Shown piece by piece: positions 11,520 through 21,185 of a stretch of 64,000 nucleotides of DNA (within the stretch, counting starts at the first letter, position 1; each line of letters begins with the position of its first letter). The translations under genes and the position numbers were made by a program. This DNA is from Ciona savignyi (lineage: Eukaryota; Chordata; Ascidiacea; Phlebobranchia; Cionidae): positions 946,825 through 1,010,824 of the forward strand of contig CH002344.1 of assembly GCA_000149265.1 (NCBI GenBank), given 5' to 3'. Under the pieces are notes generated by a model. That model was not told the origin of the DNA. It was given only the letters and a program-made list of their open reading frames with translations, and made no database searches.

Positions 11520-11710
11520 AGATTGGATAAATTAAAGAGTTGGCTGTTTTAAAGTTTATTGTTTATCTTATGTTGTAACTGCGCCAATACTGTTGCGTTT
11601 TTATGGTTCAATTTTTTTATTACTATGAGTTGTCCTTGAGTCTTAGTTAACGTCTTTACATTTTGAGTTCTTTTCCTTTACGCTGCAATTCTTCTTGGTT
11701 ATTAAGGTAT
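11520..11710 (+). repeat. Low-copy repeat, also at 830-1030
   Basis: Same order of short matching blocks as at 830-1030. A SINE tail fragment follows directly at 11711. Just before it, 11390-11440 contains the hairpin-like 'ctaggggaaacacctag' that resembles the ends of the AT-rich repeat family. Confidence 0.4.
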
Positions 11711-11801
11711 GTGTGATCTGACGATTGTCCGTGTGTTAACCCCCTTGGTTTTCCCATCCACGGGGATAAACATGAATATCTTATCTTATCTTATCTTATA
11801 T
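11711..11801 (+). repeat. SINE 3' fragment
   Basis: Only the last 90 bp of the main SINE ('gtgatctgacgattg' to the tail). The tail here is TATCT/TATCTTATCT rather than TATCC. The following intergenic stretch to 12140 shows nothing I can name. Confidence 0.8.
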
Positions 11802-12139
11802 TTCATTTACCTTTGAAATAATCTGCGATACTAATTATAAATAAAGAAAAACTCCACAGCATTAAATGTAAAGTGTATTATCGAAACCAGCCCCTAAACG
11901 TGAAAAACTAAATATATACTTTAAAACTGAAAATCAATTATAAAGTATGTAAAAAGAGTAAGATTTCAGTAAATAGTGAAGGTTTTTGATAAAGGGGTTA
12001 AGATATACGATAAAAATGTTAAATTAATTATTAAAGTTCCTTGATATACTGACTACAAGGCATCAGGTGTGCTCAAATTGACGATGTGATTAAATCGAAT
12101 CAGAATTCAAAACAGCGCGTCATTGAAAACGTACCTTTG

Positions 12140-12182
12140 TAACCAACCCATCGCGGGATCGAGACTTGGCCCGGTTAAAGAA
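12140..12182 (+). repeat. Fragment of second tRNA-like SINE family
   Basis: The 'acccatcgcgggatcgagac' plus 'ttggcccggttaaag' stretch matches the B-box end of the repeats at 33690-33790 and 53568-53670. Confidence 0.45.
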
Positions 12183-12455
12183 GATTAATCGTCCGTACAT
12201 ATTATAAGTCAACGTAATCTCGTGACTTGATATGATGAAGAATTACGCCAGGGCTAATTTAGGTTTAACATAACAAAATTTACAATAAAATGCTATGTTA
12301 AGGGTTGTTTTACAAAGAAGCTCTGGTAATGATTTTAAGACGAAACTAGTTTTCTATTTACACAAACAATACACGATTTGGCAATTGAATATTCCTTAAA
12401 CGTTGCTGACGTAAATACAAAGCGCTAATTATGTAATTATACAATAATAAAGTAT

Positions 12456-13561
12456 TTATGCGCTTATACAAAGAGGAACAGGACCAGAAGATCCATTCAT
12501 GTGATTACGTAACCCCTTATTTCCGGTCGTCGCTGGTATAACGAGAGAAACTTGTTGATATCTCGGATCTGATGAGGGGTACTCAAATGGCCATTTCGAG
12601 TACCATATCCCAAACGTTGATGGGCGGCCATTACTCCACATAAGTCGGCCATACTGAAACAATAAATGATTTTTACGTATGTTCATAAGATTTTTAAATG
12701 AGTATATTAATTTCGTTTTTTTAAATGAGTATATGTTAGTTTAGTTTTTATAATGAAACAACGAGCTATTGGAAAATGCTTAGTAATCTATTTCGTTGAC
12801 CTTACCTTTTAAGTACAAATAACAAGCCCAGTGGCTACTATTTCTAAAATAATTTTTATTCATACCTGATAAGTGGAAGCCAGCCATACTAGAACGGTAG
12901 GTCTTGATCTGAAATTATATGTTGTTTTGACATATCTGAAGATTAGGTCGTACATAGCTTTGTTTTCAATGTCGATCAATGTTGCATTGTGATATTCACA
13001 AATTCTGACAGCAGATCTCTTGGTCCCAGCACCCCCGACGGCCGTTGGAAACCAAATACATCGTCCATTGTACCGAACTCCGGCTGTTGGGTAGAATATG
13101 AAACCAGTTTCGAACCTACTGTAGAACTGTTTCGAATAAACAATGACATAAACGTATTATAAAATGTTTCCAAACTTACTGCATTGTGTAGTGGTTGAAG
13201 TTGTAGAAGTTGTTAAGGGTACCGCACCGCGGCTAGTCGTGGGTGGACTCGCAGTTCCCGTTTGGCTAATATGCCTTCTTACGATTTCCTCTATTCTTCT
13301 ATCGACCTCCGTCCAATTTACAGAGCCGCCGGGCGGACCGGGCGGTCCGGGCGCACCTGGTGGACCTGCTGGGCCTATAGGACCCAGCTCTCCTTGCCTG
13401 CCGACGGGGCCTTGTGTTCTGGTGACATTTGATCGAACTTGATCAGGTTCAAATATCCCAGTCATTGATTTACACACCATGTACTGGTCGGTTGGTGTAT
13501 GACCAAAACATGCCACTACACTTAAAGCGCTTATTAACACCGATCTCCAAATTAACGACAT
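12456..13561 (-). CDS. Secreted collagen-stalk C-type lectin-like protein
   Basis: Three exons on the minus strand. Exon 13180-13561 encodes a signal peptide ([20 protein letters not shown]), about ten Gly-X-Y triplets (residues 51-80, including [14 protein letters not shown]) and a Thr/Ser-rich hinge. Exon 12866-13126 encodes a C-type lectin-like domain: [37 protein letters not shown]. Exon 12456-12653 ends it with [10 protein letters not shown] and PLCISA before TAA. The collagen plus CTLD layout is that of collectin-like defence lectins; sugar-binding EPN/QPD and WND motifs are not seen, so ligand binding is unclear. Exons 2 and 3 join in phase 0, but exon 1 ends in phase 1 (CAATGCA/GTAAGT) while the CTLD frame needs phase 0 after CAG at 13127. 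This points to a one-base assembly error, a pseudogene, or a splice I cannot see. The intron is only 53 bp. Confidence 0.7.
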
Positions 13562-13608
13562 TTTAAAACTGCTCTTTTCGCAAATCAATTCACAAAACCG
13601 TTTGAGGG

Positions 13609-13616
13609 TATTTATA
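13609..13616 (-). promoter_or_regulatory. TATA box of the collagen-lectin gene
   Basis: Minus-strand TATAAATA about 48 bp upstream of the ATG at 13561, leaving room for a short 5' leader. Position and match are good. The stretch 13620-15010 upstream of it is AT-rich and shows no gene I can support. Confidence 0.5.
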
Positions 13617-14877
13617 ACAAGTTGGGCAAATTGCGTTAGAGTTGTTTCTCGAAGAATGTGTGTTTCGTGGAAATTATTTTAAAATTGTTAAGCATGCAAA
13701 CCGCAAACACGTTCTTATTATGTTAATTAATTTCCTACCGCCTAAAAGTAGTTGTTTTTACCTCGAAGCGGAATAATACAACGCAGCAAAAGAAATCAGT
13801 TGCAATAACATTTTTGTTTAACTAAAAAAAATACTTTTGCAAGATATTCTTAACAAAAATTAATTGTTACGATTACCTAAAATTATGTCAAACCCTACGG
13901 AGCATTAAACTGTGTGTATAATCTATAGAGTAAGTCTTGTTTAGTCAAAACATTTAGTTTACTGATTTTTAAATGTCATGAATTATTTTTAAAATTAAAT
14001 AGATTTTATAAATTATAGGATTTACGATGGGATCCCATTTTCTAAATATACCATATTTCTAATTTATTGAACAAGGCTTACCCAGTTTACACTTTCGTTA
14101 ATTTAAAATTATTCTGCTCTTTAACATTTTTTGTTTGTAAGAAATAATCTTGGTTAAAATTGTGATTCGGGTATTTTCAATTGTCCCTTCAAATGACGCA
14201 TTTTAAAGAAGTAAGTTTTTAAAATTCGTTCGTGGTAAACAATAAAACGTTTTGACGCGAGAATAAGTTTGTAAAAAATACGACATTAAAACAAAAGTTT
14301 TGTCACGTAACCGAAATTTCCCTGTCATTCGGCCATCTACTAACCACGAATAGTTTGCATGCTGGGGAAGTTGACTAGTGCAAAACGTGATTTAATAAAT
14401 TGCTTTAAATCACAGTTTATATTATGCTGTAACCTTTAAAATAGAGTATAGCCTATAGGGGGACAGGCAAGACAAGGTCGAAAACCCTATTTTTACCATT
14501 ATGTTGCTTTGCTTCTGCTGCTTAACCACAGGTTTGCTCGTCTGGGAAACGGTGGTAATTTTGTTATCTAGGCTATACATAAAAACCACAACTGCTTTAT
14601 CAATAAAATACTTGTGGAAACAACCGCGTCTTTTAAATTTGTCCACGTTACAAGCAGTCTATGGTTACAAGACGACATTTAAAATCTAAATGTAACCATT
14701 ACTAAGAGGCTCATCCATCCATTTTGTTAGAATTACAAGTCTTCATTAAGTTATATTTTTGGGGTGTCCAACAATTTCATACACGTAGTAGCAGTGTATT
14801 ATAAATGCTTTCGCTATTGCTACATGGTATGGTAGGCCTACACAATATTGTATTTTTTTATTTTCATGTTTTTAGCA

Positions 14878-14883
14878 TTTATT
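14878..14883 (-). terminator. Possible polyadenylation signal AATAAA of the secreted-peptide gene
   Basis: Minus-strand AATAAA about 130 bp beyond the stop codon at 15015. Confidence 0.3.
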
Positions 14884-15014
14884 AAAGTATCACAAAATTT
14901 CTAGATCACTTAACAATTTTGTATGATGGTACCTGATGTTAAAGACTTGGTCTGCAGGATTAAAATGTAATTTTATGACAGATTATTCCCAAAATGTTTT
15001 ACTTCTGTTTTTAG

Positions 15015-15227
15015 CTATAATCTCTTTAGTAGTTCGGCCACCTTTAATATGTCAAAAGGAGGTCTAAACACCCATGGACCGATTGCATAGGTTGACGCGT
15101 ATGCTTCATCATCTGACGAGGATATTTCCGACCATAGATCACTTGCAGGGGCTGCGGCATAATCTTGAGCATATGAGCTTGAAATAAAACCAACTAGAAC
15201 AACAAAAAAACAAACTTTATAATTCAT
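15015..15227 (-). CDS. Small secreted peptide precursor, hypothetical
   Basis: A 70-aa ATG-to-stop frame. Residues 1-20 (MNYKVCFFVVLVGFISSSYA) form a clear signal peptide with an A-x-A-like cleavage site before QDYAAAP. The following part is acidic and Ser-rich (SEISSSDDEAY), then hydrophobic, ending FDILKVAELLKRL, which could form an amphipathic helix. A signal peptide, acidic propiece and short helical end is the layout of many antimicrobial or hormone precursors, but I recognise no family and only one Cys is present, inside the signal. A T-rich AG about 45 bp upstream (minus strand) could be a splice acceptor, so an upstream non-coding exon is possible. Confidence 0.5.
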   Translation of the reverse strand: MNYKVCFFVVLVGFISSSYAQDYAAAPASDLWSEISSSDDEAYASTYAIGPWVFRPPFDILKVAELLKRL

Positions 15228-15580
15228 GATCGATTATTTTTGTCTAAGAACTGAGAAGATATCTAAAAAAATGTTATCACCATGAGTAAAGACCTACTAC
15301 CTTGTCAAAAAAAAATTCTTGCACAATTGACTATGACTACTTGTTTTGCTTTAAGACTTCACTTGCCTGTTGTAACGACAGCTTCCCATATCACTTGCGT
15401 ATGGTGCATTTTGTCGTTCTCTATTTCCTGAAAACAGGAAAAGGTCTGAAATGACAACACATGTTAGAGAATTCGCTTTTAACAAGAGATCCAGTTTATG
15501 TTGCTGCATCATTTCGTTGTATAATTCGACTCTACAGTCTTTTCGCTACCTTATTTACCGCCCGGTGGGGTAAACAGATA

Positions 15581-15842
15581 AATTATGACACTCTTGGCCA
15601 GCATGTGAAAAGTGTGCGCGCACTTAATTTAACAGCGCGCTGATTTTACTAATTTGTGACACTGATGGCCAACGACGGTTGATGTTTTTGTCTACAAGTT
15701 AAGTGCGCTGGTAATTTATGAACGCGTACTCAATTTGTAAACGCGTTGACAATTTAGCCGCATGGTGGCACAAAGAGACAATTTGTGACACTTCGCGAGG
15801 TAAAGGTTATGAGCGTGCACATTCAGCTCTGGCACGCCTAGC
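15581..15842 (+). repeat. Degenerate tandem units in the LINE 5' region
   Basis: The phrase 'aattatgacactcttggcca' at about 15580 recurs as 'aatttgtgacactgatggcca' at about 15651, with shorter echoes ('aatttgtaaacgcg', 'aatttgtgacacttcgcg') up to 15800. 'agtgcg' / 'gcgcac' words alternate with them. This resembles a monomer-type 5' promoter region. Confidence 0.5.
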
Positions 15843-15857
15843 GTGCGGACGTTCATC

Positions 15858-17162
15858 ATGGCCCAGACAAGCTATGCCGCAATTGCTGCAACAAGCGACA
15901 ATTTGAAAAGACCGAACTGTTTAGCGGTTCGAACAGTACAGAGGCTACCAGGTTCAGAAATATGCGATATCATAACGCAGATTGGTTTTCCACTTGACAA
16001 AATAATCGGATTTGCGGAAAGAAAAGGAAACTTAATCGACTTCACATGCATAGACAGAGAAAGCGCAATCTTAATGGTGGATAAAATATCCAGTCACGAG
16101 AAAGTGAAGTACGCAAAACTGTACGAGAGCTCAACAATTAATGTGGTTATTGGCTGGGTTCCTATTCCGATGCCAAACGCAGCTATAGAAAAGTACTTCG
16201 AGTCAATGCATTTGAAAACCATCGCAATCAAATATACTAAAAACAAACTTGGACTTGTCACGGGAACCAGAATATTAACAATCAATAAAGATGAAGTTAG
16301 AGAAAATCCAATTCCTAGTTATGTCACTATTAACGGGTTTGAACTATATATCACATATCCAGGACAAGAGTTTACTTGTAGATATTGCAAGCAATTGGGC
16401 CACAAACAAGCGGACTGTAAGAAAAGAAAAACTGATTATCCAGAAATTGCCGCAAACCCAAAACAACGCTGGCCACTGCCTTCCCCGCGAGTCGCCGAAA
16501 GCAAAAGCAGCAGTCCGACGCAGGGAAATGTCTTATCTCCTTCGGCTCCTATAATGCCTGCAGCCGATCAAAGAAAGAACCAAGTAAAGGAAATTAACGC
16601 TGAAAATCACGACTCAACAAAAAACAAGAAAAAACGACCGCTAAATAGCCCTGAAACAAGTCTGCCACCGCCCGTAAAATCGGCAAGCTTAAGTGAGAAT
16701 ATGTTCGTTGCACCATGCTTAAACTGCGGTCGTGAAGGTCCCGTCCCAGAAAACAGTGATAAATTCCACTGTTTCCACTGCACCAGCGACTATAAAATAG
16801 CGAGAACCTGCTGCTCAGACAACAAGCGGTTCCTTGTTGAACTGTCGCAGTCCACAACTATATGCCCACTGTGTAAAGAAAGAATGCGACTTTTACCTTG
16901 TTGCAGAGAATTTCAACCCGAGCTGATAAAGGCGAACAATGTTTATTGCTGCCTTATGTGTGACAAAGACAGTACGGCATGTCACTGCGGGTCGATGACC
17001 GTAGTGGAAAAACTGGGGAATTGCATTGCTTGCACCTGTGGCGACTTTGTGTCGGTTTGCAAATGTGGGAAAACGAATAACCACTCGATATCTGAAAATC
17101 CACATCCGAAATGCCGCTGTGGCATCGAGCTAGACACGAACGGTCTTCACCCTAAAATCTAG
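15858..17162 (+). CDS. LINE ORF1 protein, RRM-like region plus CCHC knuckle and Cys-rich C terminus
   Basis: A 434-aa frame starting at the ATG of 'catcATGgccc'. It should bind the element RNA to form the retrotransposition particle. Residues about 95-170 contain an RRM-like pattern (VVIGWVPIPMP, YFESMHLKTI, TGTRILTI), followed at 174-187 by CRYCKQLGHKQADC, a CX2CX4HX4C knuckle, as in ORF1 of Tx1-type elements. A Ser/Pro/Lys-rich linker with basic runs (KNKKKRP) leads to residues 280-430, which hold about 22 cysteines in CxC and CxxC pairs (for example CPLC, CCLMC, CACTC-like, CKCG). This long Cys-rich end is unusual for ORF1 and could form several zinc sites. It ends TAG five bases before ORF2. 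Confidence 0.85.
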   Translation: MAQTSYAAIAATSDNLKRPNCLAVRTVQRLPGSEICDIITQIGFPLDKIIGFAERKGNLIDFTCIDRESAILMVDKISSHEKVKYAKLYESSTINVVIGWVPIPMPNAAIEKYFESMHLKTIAIKYTKNKLGLVTGTRILTINKDEVRENPIPSYVTINGFELYITYPGQEFTCRYCKQLGHKQADCKKRKTDYPEIAANPKQRWPLPSPRVAESKSSSPTQGNVLSPSAPIMPAADQRKNQVKEINAENHDSTKNKKKRPLNSPETSLPPPVKSASLSENMFVAPCLNCGREGPVPENSDKFHCFHCTSDYKIARTCCSDNKRFLVELSQSTTICPLCKERMRLLPCCREFQPELIKANNVYCCLMCDKDSTACHCGSMTVVEKLGNCIACTCGDFVSVCKCGKTNNHSISENPHPKCRCGIELDTNGLHPKI

Positions 17163-17167
17163 TCACC

Positions 17168-18442
17168 ATGTCACTAAGAATATACTCACAAAACGTGCGT
17201 GGACTCAACAACCGAAACAAACGAAAAGTAATTTTTACCTACTTTAAGCAAAGGCGAGCCGACATTGTATTCCTACAGGAAACTTTTAGCACCAACGAGA
17301 CTGAGCGCGATTTCGCCTTTGACTGGCCCGGCGAGATTAAGATGGCACATGGAACAAATAAGAGCAGAGGGGTAGCAATATTATTCAAAAATAATTTGAA
17401 CTACCAAATCAACTCACTGAAAACGAATGTAAATGGACGTTACATTTGCATCGATGTGACCCTCCAAAACCGAAGAGTGCTGCTGGCAAGTATATATGGT
17501 CCCAACACTGACAACCCAGATTTTTTCCAGACCTTTTTCTGCACCTTGGCATCATTTGAAGATGTGGATCACGTTGTTGTTGCTGGTGACTTTAACGTCA
17601 CATTGCAGGACGCAATTGATCGTTGTGGAATTTCAACGATCTATCGAAAAAAGAAATCACAGAGTGTTATACAGGAGAGCATGGAGCACATGGGTCTACA
17701 AGATGTGTTTAGAATTAAACACAAGAACACCCGCAAGTACACTAGAATACAGACAAATCCATTTTCTGCAACCAGAATCGACTACTTTCTTATCTCGGAC
17801 GACCTATTACAGTCAACTGAAACAACAGACATCACCCCTGGTATAAAATCCGATCACTCCGCCATTTACCTTGATATAAGCCTATCAGCGAAGACCCATG
17901 GACCTGGATATTGGAAACTAAACACATCATTGCTGGATGACGAGAATTTCCAGATTCTCATACACAAAACAATATCGGAATACATTGAACACAACGACAA
18001 CAACGAAGTGAACCCTGGAGTGGTATGGGATGCCTTAAAATGCGTTCTTCGCGGAGCATGCATTAAATACTCGGCGTATAAAAAGTCCATCCAAAACAAG
18101 AAAGAGAGGGACCTAGAGACCAAAATACAACACTTAAATAATCAAATAACCTCAGGAGACCAGTCGGAAAACACAATCGCGATATTGCGGGATGCTAAGG
18201 CGGAACTAGACACACTTTGGAACTTGAAAAATAAGGGATATATTACTAGAAGCCGAGTTAAATGGACAGAAGAAGGTGAAAAGTGCACGAAATATTTCAT
18301 GAATCTAGAAAAACGCAACAAAGAAAAAAACGCCATTCACCGCCTGCAGTGTCAGGGGCATATGCTGACAGACCAAAGATCTATCATCAATGGACTCCGA
18401 GCCTACTTTGAAAAGCTGTTATCAGACACTCGAACTAAATGA
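17168..18442 (+). CDS. LINE ORF2, first part: APE-type endonuclease
   Basis: A 424-aa frame. The N-terminal 230 residues form an apurinic-type endonuclease, which nicks target DNA for target-primed reverse transcription. Motifs seen: YSQNVRGLN, FLQET, SIYGPN, VAGDFNVTL, RIDYFLISD and SDHSAIYLD, all catalytic residues (N, E, D/N, D, H) being present. After about residue 240 comes the linker typical of L1-type ORF2 (CTKYFMNLEKRNK, Z-like region) up to the stop. The TGA at 18440-18442 overlaps the ATG at 18439-18441 of the reverse-transcriptase frame. Either a one-base loss in the short A run before it broke a single ORF2, or translation restarts there. Confidence 0.9.
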   Translation: MSLRIYSQNVRGLNNRNKRKVIFTYFKQRRADIVFLQETFSTNETERDFAFDWPGEIKMAHGTNKSRGVAILFKNNLNYQINSLKTNVNGRYICIDVTLQNRRVLLASIYGPNTDNPDFFQTFFCTLASFEDVDHVVVAGDFNVTLQDAIDRCGISTIYRKKKSQSVIQESMEHMGLQDVFRIKHKNTRKYTRIQTNPFSATRIDYFLISDDLLQSTETTDITPGIKSDHSAIYLDISLSAKTHGPGYWKLNTSLLDDENFQILIHKTISEYIEHNDNNEVNPGVVWDALKCVLRGACIKYSAYKKSIQNKKERDLETKIQHLNNQITSGDQSENTIAILRDAKAELDTLWNLKNKGYITRSRVKWTEEGEKCTKYFMNLEKRNKEKNAIHRLQCQGHMLTDQRSIINGLRAYFEKLLSDTRTK

Positions 18443-20949
18443 ATGACAACTATACCGACAAAGCTGAGGACTTTATTTGTCGTGCCGGTTGCCCCAGGTT
18501 ATCCGAAACCAATAGAGACCTCTGTGAAGAACCGATTACAGAGGACGAGTGTTGGAATGCCCTCAAGTCGATGCCAAGCAACCGATCTCCCGGAATGGAT
18601 GGATTTCCACCAGAATTTTATAGAATTTTCTGGAAAAGCTTAAGCGCTATATTTCTAAAATCTCTGACCCACGCCATCGATAAAGGGGAATTGTCAGAAA
18701 CACAAAGAGTTGGACTTGTCACCCTTATCCTTAAAAAAAACAAAGACCCTTTACTACCAGAAAGCTACCGACCTATCACCCTCCTGAACACAGATTACAA
18801 AATCGTTTCCAAAGTCATCAACATCAGAATCAAAGCCCACCTGAACACTCTCATCGGTCCAGAGCAAAATGGCTTTATACCAGGACGGTACATTGGAGAT
18901 AACATTCGATTGCTTTTCGATGTAATGGACTATGCTGACTATGCTAATGTCCCTGCATCCATCCTAACCTTAGATATGTACAAAGCCTTCGATACGATCA
19001 AATGGCCGTTTATATGGAACTGCCTCGAGGCATACGGATTTGGACCCTATATCAAAGAATCTGTCAAAACTATGTATTACAGAGCTAAATGTCGAATGAC
19101 AAACAACAAATTTATTTCAGAGGAATTTTTAATCTCAAAGGGTGTGCGACAGGGCGATCCCTTATCACCAACACTATTTCTACTATGCATGGAATGTTTG
19201 GCATTAACAATAAAAAACAACAACAAGATTGGTGGAATTAGCATCAACGAAGTTCCGGTAAAACTTTCACTGCTAGCGGATGATACAATGGTGTTTCTAG
19301 ATGGAAAACAGCAAAGCTTTGATGAACTTTTCCGGACCGTAAGAGCGTTCGGTGAAGTTTCTGGTTGTACAGTAAACAAAAGAAAATCATACGCATTTCA
19401 CATTGGAAGTCGCAGATCATCCGGAATTAAGCCACACGAAAATGAGGGCCTACAATGGCCACTCGACCACATTTCATACCTCGGAGTACAGATACCAATT
19501 GGGAAATCAAGTCACACAAAGGAGTTGTACCAGCTTAACATCCCACCCCTATTTGCCAAAATAAAGGTAGTTTTGAACATCTGGTCAAGCAGAAGCTTAA
19601 CCCTTTTCGGAAAAATCGCCGTGATCAAAGGTTTAGCGATACCAACGCTTACTTACAAGGTCAGTGTGCTACCAATTACATATAAAAAGGATTTTTTCAA
19701 GAAACTTAATATTCTTTTATTTCACTTTCTTTGGAAATCGAAATGGGAAAGGGTACGAAGGAATGTAATGTGCAACGATCTTGCTGATGGCGGAATACGA
19801 ATGATCGACATTGAATCCTACATCTCTGCCATAAGAATGAAGCAAATAGGACAGTTGTTCGACCATAATTTTGACACAACCTGGAAGCGGATCGAAAAAA
19901 ACTCAATAAGTGAACGCAAAATGGTCGCCTACCTTGGCACAACCTTAAGACATAATAACCAACTGCTACCTAAGATAATACCCTTTAAAGCCCTCAGATG
20001 CTGCCTGGACGTGTGGAGAGCGACGTGCAGCAGGGAACAACCACCGCTCTTTTACTCCCCCCTGTGGCTACAAAAAGAAATTAAATTCAGAAACAAGCCA
20101 ATGTACATACCAACGTTTGTGGAGGCCGGGATTTTAGAATTTTACCAACTGATCGACATTAACGACAAGTATATGGATTACGACCAACTATGCCTCAGCC
20201 ACGAAATCAACCCCAACAACAGACAACTCTTCATGGAATACAACCAACTTAAAGCTGCTATACCAGACAATATGAACGTTAGTACCAGTGCAACGCCACC
20301 TGTATCAATCGAGAATCACTTCACGCAAGAAACTGACCACACAACAAACAATAAACTATGGTATGCTCGCTGCCGTAAAAAAAAACAAGAAAAGCCGAGG
20401 AATAAACAACTGGCATGGGAAGCAGATCTGGGACTACAGAATGAACTGAATTGGGAAAACGTTTATACATCAAACTACATATGTACTTTGGAAAACAGAT
20501 TAAGATCACTGCAATATAAAATCAATATGCGAGCTCTCGTCACAAATATTCACCTTCACTCTTTTAACCTTAAAGATTCTCCCAACTGTAACTTTTGTCA
20601 AAACTCTCCAGAAACATATATACATTTATTTGCGCAATGTAAACACTTGGACAAATACTGGCACGAAATAGAAAGCTGGATATGCGCTAAGACCCACCTG
20701 AACCTTAAATTAAATACCACAGACAAAACTCTTGGTATTCAAGCTGCGTTGCCTAAAATAAAGGCTTTTCTTAATTGTGTGCTATTGTGTGCTCGATTTG
20801 TTATTTACCGTGCAAAAGTTTTAGAATCTCCCGCTCCGAATTTTAATATGTTTATCGAATTTGTCAAGGAAATTTCCATAACTGAGTATTCTATCGCATT
20901 GCATAAAAACAAAATTAATTTTCATAAATCGAAATGGAATCCGATGTAA
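18439..20949 (+). CDS. LINE ORF2, second part: reverse transcriptase and C-terminal zinc motif
   Basis: An 836-aa frame. It contains the L1-type reverse-transcriptase blocks in order: SPGMDGFPPEFY, YRPITLLNTDYKI, QNGFIPGR, LTLDMYKAFDTI, KGVRQGDPLSPTLF, LLADDTMVFLD (usually F/YADD) and YLGVQI. The catalytic aspartates are kept. Near the C terminus CNFCQNSPETYIHLFAQC is a CX2CX8HX4C motif typical of L1-like ORF2 ends. There is no RNase H domain. With the endonuclease part the total is about 1260 aa, the usual ORF2 size. The frame is intact, so the copy was recently active apart from the offset at its start. Confidence 0.92.
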   Translation: MNDNYTDKAEDFICRAGCPRLSETNRDLCEEPITEDECWNALKSMPSNRSPGMDGFPPEFYRIFWKSLSAIFLKSLTHAIDKGELSETQRVGLVTLILKKNKDPLLPESYRPITLLNTDYKIVSKVINIRIKAHLNTLIGPEQNGFIPGRYIGDNIRLLFDVMDYADYANVPASILTLDMYKAFDTIKWPFIWNCLEAYGFGPYIKESVKTMYYRAKCRMTNNKFISEEFLISKGVRQGDPLSPTLFLLCMECLALTIKNNNKIGGISINEVPVKLSLLADDTMVFLDGKQQSFDELFRTVRAFGEVSGCTVNKRKSYAFHIGSRRSSGIKPHENEGLQWPLDHISYLGVQIPIGKSSHTKELYQLNIPPLFAKIKVVLNIWSSRSLTLFGKIAVIKGLAIPTLTYKVSVLPITYKKDFFKKLNILLFHFLWKSKWERVRRNVMCNDLADGGIRMIDIESYISAIRMKQIGQLFDHNFDTTWKRIEKNSISERKMVAYLGTTLRHNNQLLPKIIPFKALRCCLDVWRATCSREQPPLFYSPLWLQKEIKFRNKPMYIPTFVEAGILEFYQLIDINDKYMDYDQLCLSHEINPNNRQLFMEYNQLKAAIPDNMNVSTSATPPVSIENHFTQETDHTTNNKLWYARCRKKKQEKPRNKQLAWEADLGLQNELNWENVYTSNYICTLENRLRSLQYKINMRALVTNIHLHSFNLKDSPNCNFCQNSPETYIHLFAQCKHLDKYWHEIESWICAKTHLNLKLNTTDKTLGIQAALPKIKAFLNCVLLCARFVIYRAKVLESPAPNFNMFIEFVKEISITEYSIALHKNKINFHKSKWNPM

Positions 20950-21014
20950 AATAATCGAAACTGTTACCTTGTTGTGGCTCCAACATTTTTCTGTGTCATC
21001 ATTTTTATATTATT

Positions 21015-21015
<1 letters not shown>

Positions 21016-21047
<32 letters not shown>
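21016..21047 (+). other. Poly(A) tail of the LINE
   Basis: Thirty-two consecutive A after a 66-bp 3' UTR, marking the 3' end of the retrotransposed copy. Its near-perfect state supports a young insertion. Confidence 0.9.
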
Positions 21048-21048
<1 letters not shown>

Positions 21049-21049
21049 A

Positions 21050-21185
21050 AGGGTTTTTGAGCGTGCTGGTAATATTGAGTGCGCGCTGCTTAATTAAGTG
21101 CTTAAACTTTTAAAAGTGCGCCCACTTAATTAGTAGTGCGCTGATTTTACTGAATTTTTGACATCGATGGCCAACCATACTTAAC
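21050..21185 (+). repeat. LINE 5'-region-like sequence directly downstream of the poly(A)
   Basis: 'agtgcg', 'gcgctgattttact' and 'gacatcgatggcca' words match 15608-15675. Either the LINE inserted into an older copy of its own 5' region or the element targets this repeat. The next 540 bp to 21729 show nothing I can name. Confidence 0.5.

Larger units (their letters stand above)
15550..21047 (+). mobile_element. L1/Tx1-like non-LTR retrotransposon (LINE), near full length
   Basis: Contains a repeat-like 5' region (about 15550-15857), ORF1 (15858-17162), a five-base spacer, an endonuclease frame (17168-18442), a reverse-transcriptase frame (18439-20949), a 66-bp 3' UTR and a 32-A tail (21016-21047). 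The body is richer in coding-like sequence than its flanks and has no in-frame stops over 5 kb except one frame offset, so it looks young. The exact 5' end and the target-site duplication could not be fixed: segments at 15608-15675 and 21112-21177 are similar (roughly 85 percent) but too diverged to be a fresh duplication. Confidence 0.9.

Noticed and set aside
13164..13442. 92-codon plus frame with GPG-type repeats
   Set aside because: Antisense shadow of the collagen triplets, which encode Gly-X-Y with signal peptide and splice site on the minus strand.
15461..15906. Frames of 60-62 codons before LINE ORF1
   Set aside because: They fall in the LINE 5' repeat region and overlap the ORF1 start in other frames without conserved motifs.
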